Made by a program: the position numbers and the translations under genes
Origin: G965230615 sp965230615
GTDB taxonomy: Bacteria > Pseudomonadota > Gammaproteobacteria > HTCC5015
NCBI GenBank assembly: GCA_965230615.1
Contig: OZ246012.1
Span: 2,728,001-2,792,000 of the forward strand
Length of the DNA stretch: 64,000 bases
Direction: 5' to 3'
In this document: in pieces, positions 61,197 through 64,000 of the stretch
How the letters are laid out: each line of letters opens with the position of its first letter
Position numbering within the stretch: the first letter of the stretch is position 1
Notes under the pieces: model-generated
Told to the model about the DNA's origin: nothing
What the model saw: only the letters and a program-made list of their open reading frames with translations
Databases searched by the model: none

Positions 61197-63080
61197 ATGT
61201 CTACAAAAAAAATTCTTTATTTATTATGTTTAATATCAATTTTTATGAGTTCTTTCGCGTATGCGCAAAGTACCTCAGTAAGAATCGACAAAATTAATTA
61301 CTGCCGCGCCCCATGGCCTATTTGTAATGACACACTGCAAGATGACTATGATTGGTGGGAAAATCTTGACGTGCCAGACCAGATACAAAAACAAACATAT
61401 ATTGGTAGTTATAACAGACCGCCTAAACAAGATGTAGAGCATCTGGTATTTTTAGCTGGCGGACAACGCTTTGAACGTATCAGACTAGGCCCTATCAAAA
61501 TTGGTGGTGGTCAGTGGAATTTGATAACAGGCCAACCCAACTTTGGTAATATTGACAAACAAGATTCCCATCGCTGGTTCGACATTAACACCAGATCAAT
61601 TGCCTTTCAGATGCTGCAACGTGATATTTACTCTACTGACGATACTTTTATCGGCTTGGCATTTGACGCTCGATTTAACTGGGCCTTTTCAAGAGGAAAT
61701 AAAAGAAATATTGTCAATGCTTACTACTATTGGCTAAAAAGTAAAGCAAATATGTCAAAGGTCAAATCTATTTATCTCGGCGGCCATAGCCGAGGCGGTG
61801 CATTAGTACTGGAACTGGCAAAAAAATTCAAACAGCATCACCCTGATATAGCCCTTATCGCACATGCTTTTGACCCAGTACCTAATCGTAAAAAAGGTGA
61901 GCTAAATGCCTATAACGATTATATTGATAACCCTATCGCTGGCTTTCCTCGAAGAACAGCCCTGCTGGACAACGAAGGTAATTGGTCCTGGAAAAGTAAT
62001 TTCAATGCACTTTTCCCTAACAAAAGGCGCTTAGCAATTTATAACTTCTTATCAGGGGGTAAAGTAATCGGACTCGCTCAAGAAGTCCGTTCGGTTACTC
62101 ACGAGACAGGGTATGATGAAATTACTGACTTGGGCTGGTACTTTCAACGCTGGTTCGACCTCTCTAATGAGAATGCTGATGGCCATAACGATATTGCCAG
62201 AAGAGATCGGATTGTTAATATTGCTCTAAACCATCTTGAAGAACGCTTGGATTTCTTTCTGAACAATATTGCCACAGAAGCTACTGTTAATGCTCACCTT
62301 GGAGTTTGTCACCCTCACTCATCATTGGAAGAGTGCGCCATCATACAAGGCGTCAATGATGAAAACTTGGACAGTCGAATCAACTTACGCCATAGCTGGA
62401 CTAATGTACTGGATCTACCACAATCTATGACGCTCAAATGGCCACACCCTATCAAAGCCAGAGGTATAGCAATCGTAACAGCAAGCTCATCGCCACTACA
62501 AAGCTATCGTGTAGAGTACAAAGACGGTCGTAGCTGGCGTAGATTATATTCAGCCACTAACAATAACAACCGCACATGGCTTGAACGTAGTTTTAACGAG
62601 ATCGAAACCAAAGAGATACGCATCGTTATGACCAACGGCGCTGACAATAATCCAAACAAGGTTTTTATTAATGAGGTTTTAGTCAGTGGCACTCTCGCGC
62701 CTACCGCTCGCTGTAGCTTTAGAGTTAAAAGAAGATCACCAAGAAACACCATGCCACCGGGCAAAGACTTATTGCTCTCTCATAATGCTGAAGGAACATG
62801 GTCTTATAGCACAATCAAGAGAAATACATGGCATCTTATAACTGTTGATAATAATACTTCTCAGATACAGACTGACACACAAGTAGGTCGTAATGTCGAT
62901 ATGTTTTATTATGTAGGCAACAAAGACATCACATACTATGCAACATTAATAGTTGAGGATATGCAGGGCAATAAAGATAGAACTTTTTGTAATATCCGTT
63001 TCAAGCCAGGACGTTCACCAAGCTTCTGCCACAACGAAGATCGCTGTGCCATACCGCCTGCTGACTTCCTTCCACTTTAA
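61197..63080 (+). CDS. Secreted alpha/beta-hydrolase (lipase-like) with discoidin-like domain
   Basis: 627 aa. Signal peptide MSTKKILYLLCLISIFMSSFAYA, cleavage near AQS. Residues about 75-330 resemble an alpha/beta hydrolase: the nucleophile elbow is IYLGGHSRGGALV (Gly196-His-Ser198-Arg-Gly200, GxSxG); a DPVPNR loop and an ENADGHNDI region offer Asp and His candidates. Residues about 385-500 look like an F5/8-type C (discoidin) module (LRHSWTNVLDLPQSMTLKW, EIRIVMTNGADNNPNKVFINEVLVSG). A C-terminal beta domain with Cys follows. GAGGG 8 nt upstream of the ATG. The exact substrate (lipid, ester polymer or peptide) is unknown. Confidence 0.7.
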   Translation: MSTKKILYLLCLISIFMSSFAYAQSTSVRIDKINYCRAPWPICNDTLQDDYDWWENLDVPDQIQKQTYIGSYNRPPKQDVEHLVFLAGGQRFERIRLGPIKIGGGQWNLITGQPNFGNIDKQDSHRWFDINTRSIAFQMLQRDIYSTDDTFIGLAFDARFNWAFSRGNKRNIVNAYYYWLKSKANMSKVKSIYLGGHSRGGALVLELAKKFKQHHPDIALIAHAFDPVPNRKKGELNAYNDYIDNPIAGFPRRTALLDNEGNWSWKSNFNALFPNKRRLAIYNFLSGGKVIGLAQEVRSVTHETGYDEITDLGWYFQRWFDLSNENADGHNDIARRDRIVNIALNHLEERLDFFLNNIATEATVNAHLGVCHPHSSLEECAIIQGVNDENLDSRINLRHSWTNVLDLPQSMTLKWPHPIKARGIAIVTASSSPLQSYRVEYKDGRSWRRLYSATNNNNRTWLERSFNEIETKEIRIVMTNGADNNPNKVFINEVLVSGTLAPTARCSFRVKRRSPRNTMPPGKDLLLSHNAEGTWSYSTIKRNTWHLITVDNNTSQIQTDTQVGRNVDMFYYVGNKDITYYATLIVEDMQGNKDRTFCNIRFKPGRSPSFCHNEDRCAIPPADFLPL

Positions 63081-63109
63081 AAAATTGCACCTCAAGCAAT
63101 GACATTCAG

Positions 63110-63151
63110 TGGGGTAGTAGACGCGTGCTACCCCATTGCCTTTTATTTTCA
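63110..63151. terminator. Terminator hairpin between convergent genes
   Basis: Stem TGGGGTAG/CTACCCCA (63110-63117 and 63128-63135), extendable with flanking pairs, followed by the T-rich TTGCCTTTTATTTTC. It ends the hydrolase mRNA and lies just before the convergent plsC stop. Confidence 0.75.
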
Positions 63152-63162
63152 CTAATGATGAG

Positions 63163-63900
63163 CTACCTATTCCAGCGCGCAGGGTCACTAATCTCTTGCA
63201 TTTTTTCTTCTATCCATTGCTCTGCCAGCTTGTTCACCTCACCTGGCGTTTTACCCTTGCTTTCAATCAAAGGACCTACGACAAATGAGATTGTCCCTGA
63301 CCATTTGGTCAGGCTATGCCGAGGCCAAAACTCACCGGCATTATGCGCTATCGGTAAAATAGAGTACTCGCTGCGGCTAGCTAACATCGCACCACCGATT
63401 CGATAATTAGGCTTCGCACCTGGCTTCATCCTCGTGCCTTCTGGAAAAATCAACACCCAGCGATTTTCCTCTAAATACTGAGTACCCTGCTGCACAATTT
63501 GTTCTACAGCACGTGAGCCAGCCTTACGGTTGATTGCGATCGGGCGCATTAACCATAAAGACCAACCAAAAAACGGAATCCAAAACAATTCACGCTTTAA
63601 TATCCAGGCAAGATTATCGAAGATCGCCGGATACAATATCGTCTCATAGGTTGATTGATGTTTGGAAAAAATAATAACGGGTTTATCTGGCACATTTTCC
63701 ATGCCTTCAATCTGATACTTTAAACCACAGAAAACTCGTAACGCCCAAAGAAAAATCTTCGACCATAAGCTATTGATACCATAGCGCCAACGCATGGAGA
63801 AAGGCGCTCCCAAAATCATGGCAAGCGTCAGTATCACGGTGACAAATGCCATAAACACCAACACCAATGCTGATTTTACTTTCTGTAGAGTATTTGCCAC
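63163..63900 (-). CDS. plsC: 1-acyl-sn-glycerol-3-phosphate acyltransferase
   Basis: 245 aa. Acylates lysophosphatidic acid to phosphatidic acid at the inner membrane. N-terminal helix (residues 10-33). Motif I is IFSKHQSTYET (a His-x4-Glu variant of HxxxxD), motif III VLIFPEGTRMKPG and motif IV-like ILPIAHNAG. The start is GTG 63900 (MANTLQK). In relatives it lies downstream of gmhB; a possible gene end lies 49 bp upstream. Confidence 0.93.
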   Translation of the reverse strand: MANTLQKVKSALVLVFMAFVTVILTLAMILGAPFSMRWRYGINSLWSKIFLWALRVFCGLKYQIEGMENVPDKPVIIFSKHQSTYETILYPAIFDNLAWILKRELFWIPFFGWSLWLMRPIAINRKAGSRAVEQIVQQGTQYLEENRWVLIFPEGTRMKPGAKPNYRIGGAMLASRSEYSILPIAHNAGEFWPRHSLTKWSGTISFVVGPLIESKGKTPGEVNKLAEQWIEEKMQEISDPARWNR

Positions 63901-63949
63901 GAGACTAACTGCTTTCCCAATAGTATCTTTAATAAAAACCCAATATTAC

Positions 63950-64000
63950 TTATTTTTGTAAGCAGGCAATATCAGCGACCTGAACAAATGCGGTATGCAG
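63950..64000 (-). CDS. Possible C-terminal end of a gene upstream of plsC
   Basis: A minus-strand frame is open from the window edge to TAA (63952-63950), giving 16 residues ending VADIACLQK. The position fits gmhB (heptose bisphosphate phosphatase), which precedes plsC in many gammaproteobacteria, but 16 residues are too few to identify it. Confidence 0.25.
   Translation of the reverse strand: MHTAFVQVADIACLQK

Noticed and set aside
1..64000. CRISPR array, tRNA or rRNA genes, insertion sequences, prophage or plasmid origin
   Set aside because: No regularly spaced repeats, no cloverleaf or rRNA core sequence, and no transposase, integrase or phage gene was recognised on either strand.

Overview
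The window is chromosomal DNA of a gammaproteobacterium, most likely from the Pseudomonadales/Cellvibrionales side. The evidence is the order rpsT (divergent) - murJ - ribF - ileS ... lspA - ispH - minor-pilin operon - thiO, which is the well-known arrangement in Pseudomonas, together with a complete ccmABCDEFGHI cytochrome c maturation operon and many secreted or lipid-anchored proteins. The genus cannot be named from sequence reading alone. No rRNA, tRNA, CRISPR array, transposase, integrase or recognisable prophage gene was seen.

Layout. (1) 1-6216: rpsT with a textbook promoter and terminator, then murJ-ribF-ileS. (2) 6217-30548: about 24 kb of accessory, generally more A+T-rich DNA sits between ileS and lspA, which are neighbours in most relatives. 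It holds a cold-shock protein, a frameshifted membrane gene with an A-AAA-AAC slippery heptamer at the junction, an exported GyrI-like ligand-binding protein, a four-gene phosphorelay operon in which every protein carries a receiver domain, an EthD protein, a membrane/spermidine-synthase fusion, a run of small hypothetical genes, a 12-repeat beta-propeller lipoprotein, a YugP-like zinc peptidase, a 1117-aa clan GH-A glycosidase-like lipoprotein, a thioesterase and a small outer-membrane barrel. (3) 30549-40624: lspA, ispH and the type IV minor-pilin operon fimU-pilV-pilW-pilX-pilY1-pilE, whose PilY1 carries a large inserted block of three beta-sandwich repeats. (4) 40782-44820: a metallophosphoesterase, then an MFS transporter, a rhomboid-family protein and thiO on the opposite strand. 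(5) 45079-56992: ccmABCDEFGHI, thiS-thiG, trmB, an SLC13-type transporter and tas. (6) 57413-64000: three separately transcribed genes, namely a secreted lectin/metzincin protease, a phosphatidylserine-decarboxylase-like enzyme and a secreted serine hydrolase with a discoidin-like domain, followed by plsC on the minus strand.

How the parts may work together. The minor pilins and PilY1 form the tip/priming complex of a type IV pilus. The Ccm proteins attach haem to c-type cytochromes. ThiO, ThiS and ThiG belong to synthesis of the thiamine thiazole ring but are split on either side of ccm. The four-gene receiver/kinase operon has no DNA-binding output and probably acts through protein-protein contacts (HDOD and degenerate HD-GYP outputs). 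Several secreted enzymes with carbohydrate- or surface-binding modules suggest a surface-attached or polymer-degrading lifestyle; this last point is inference.
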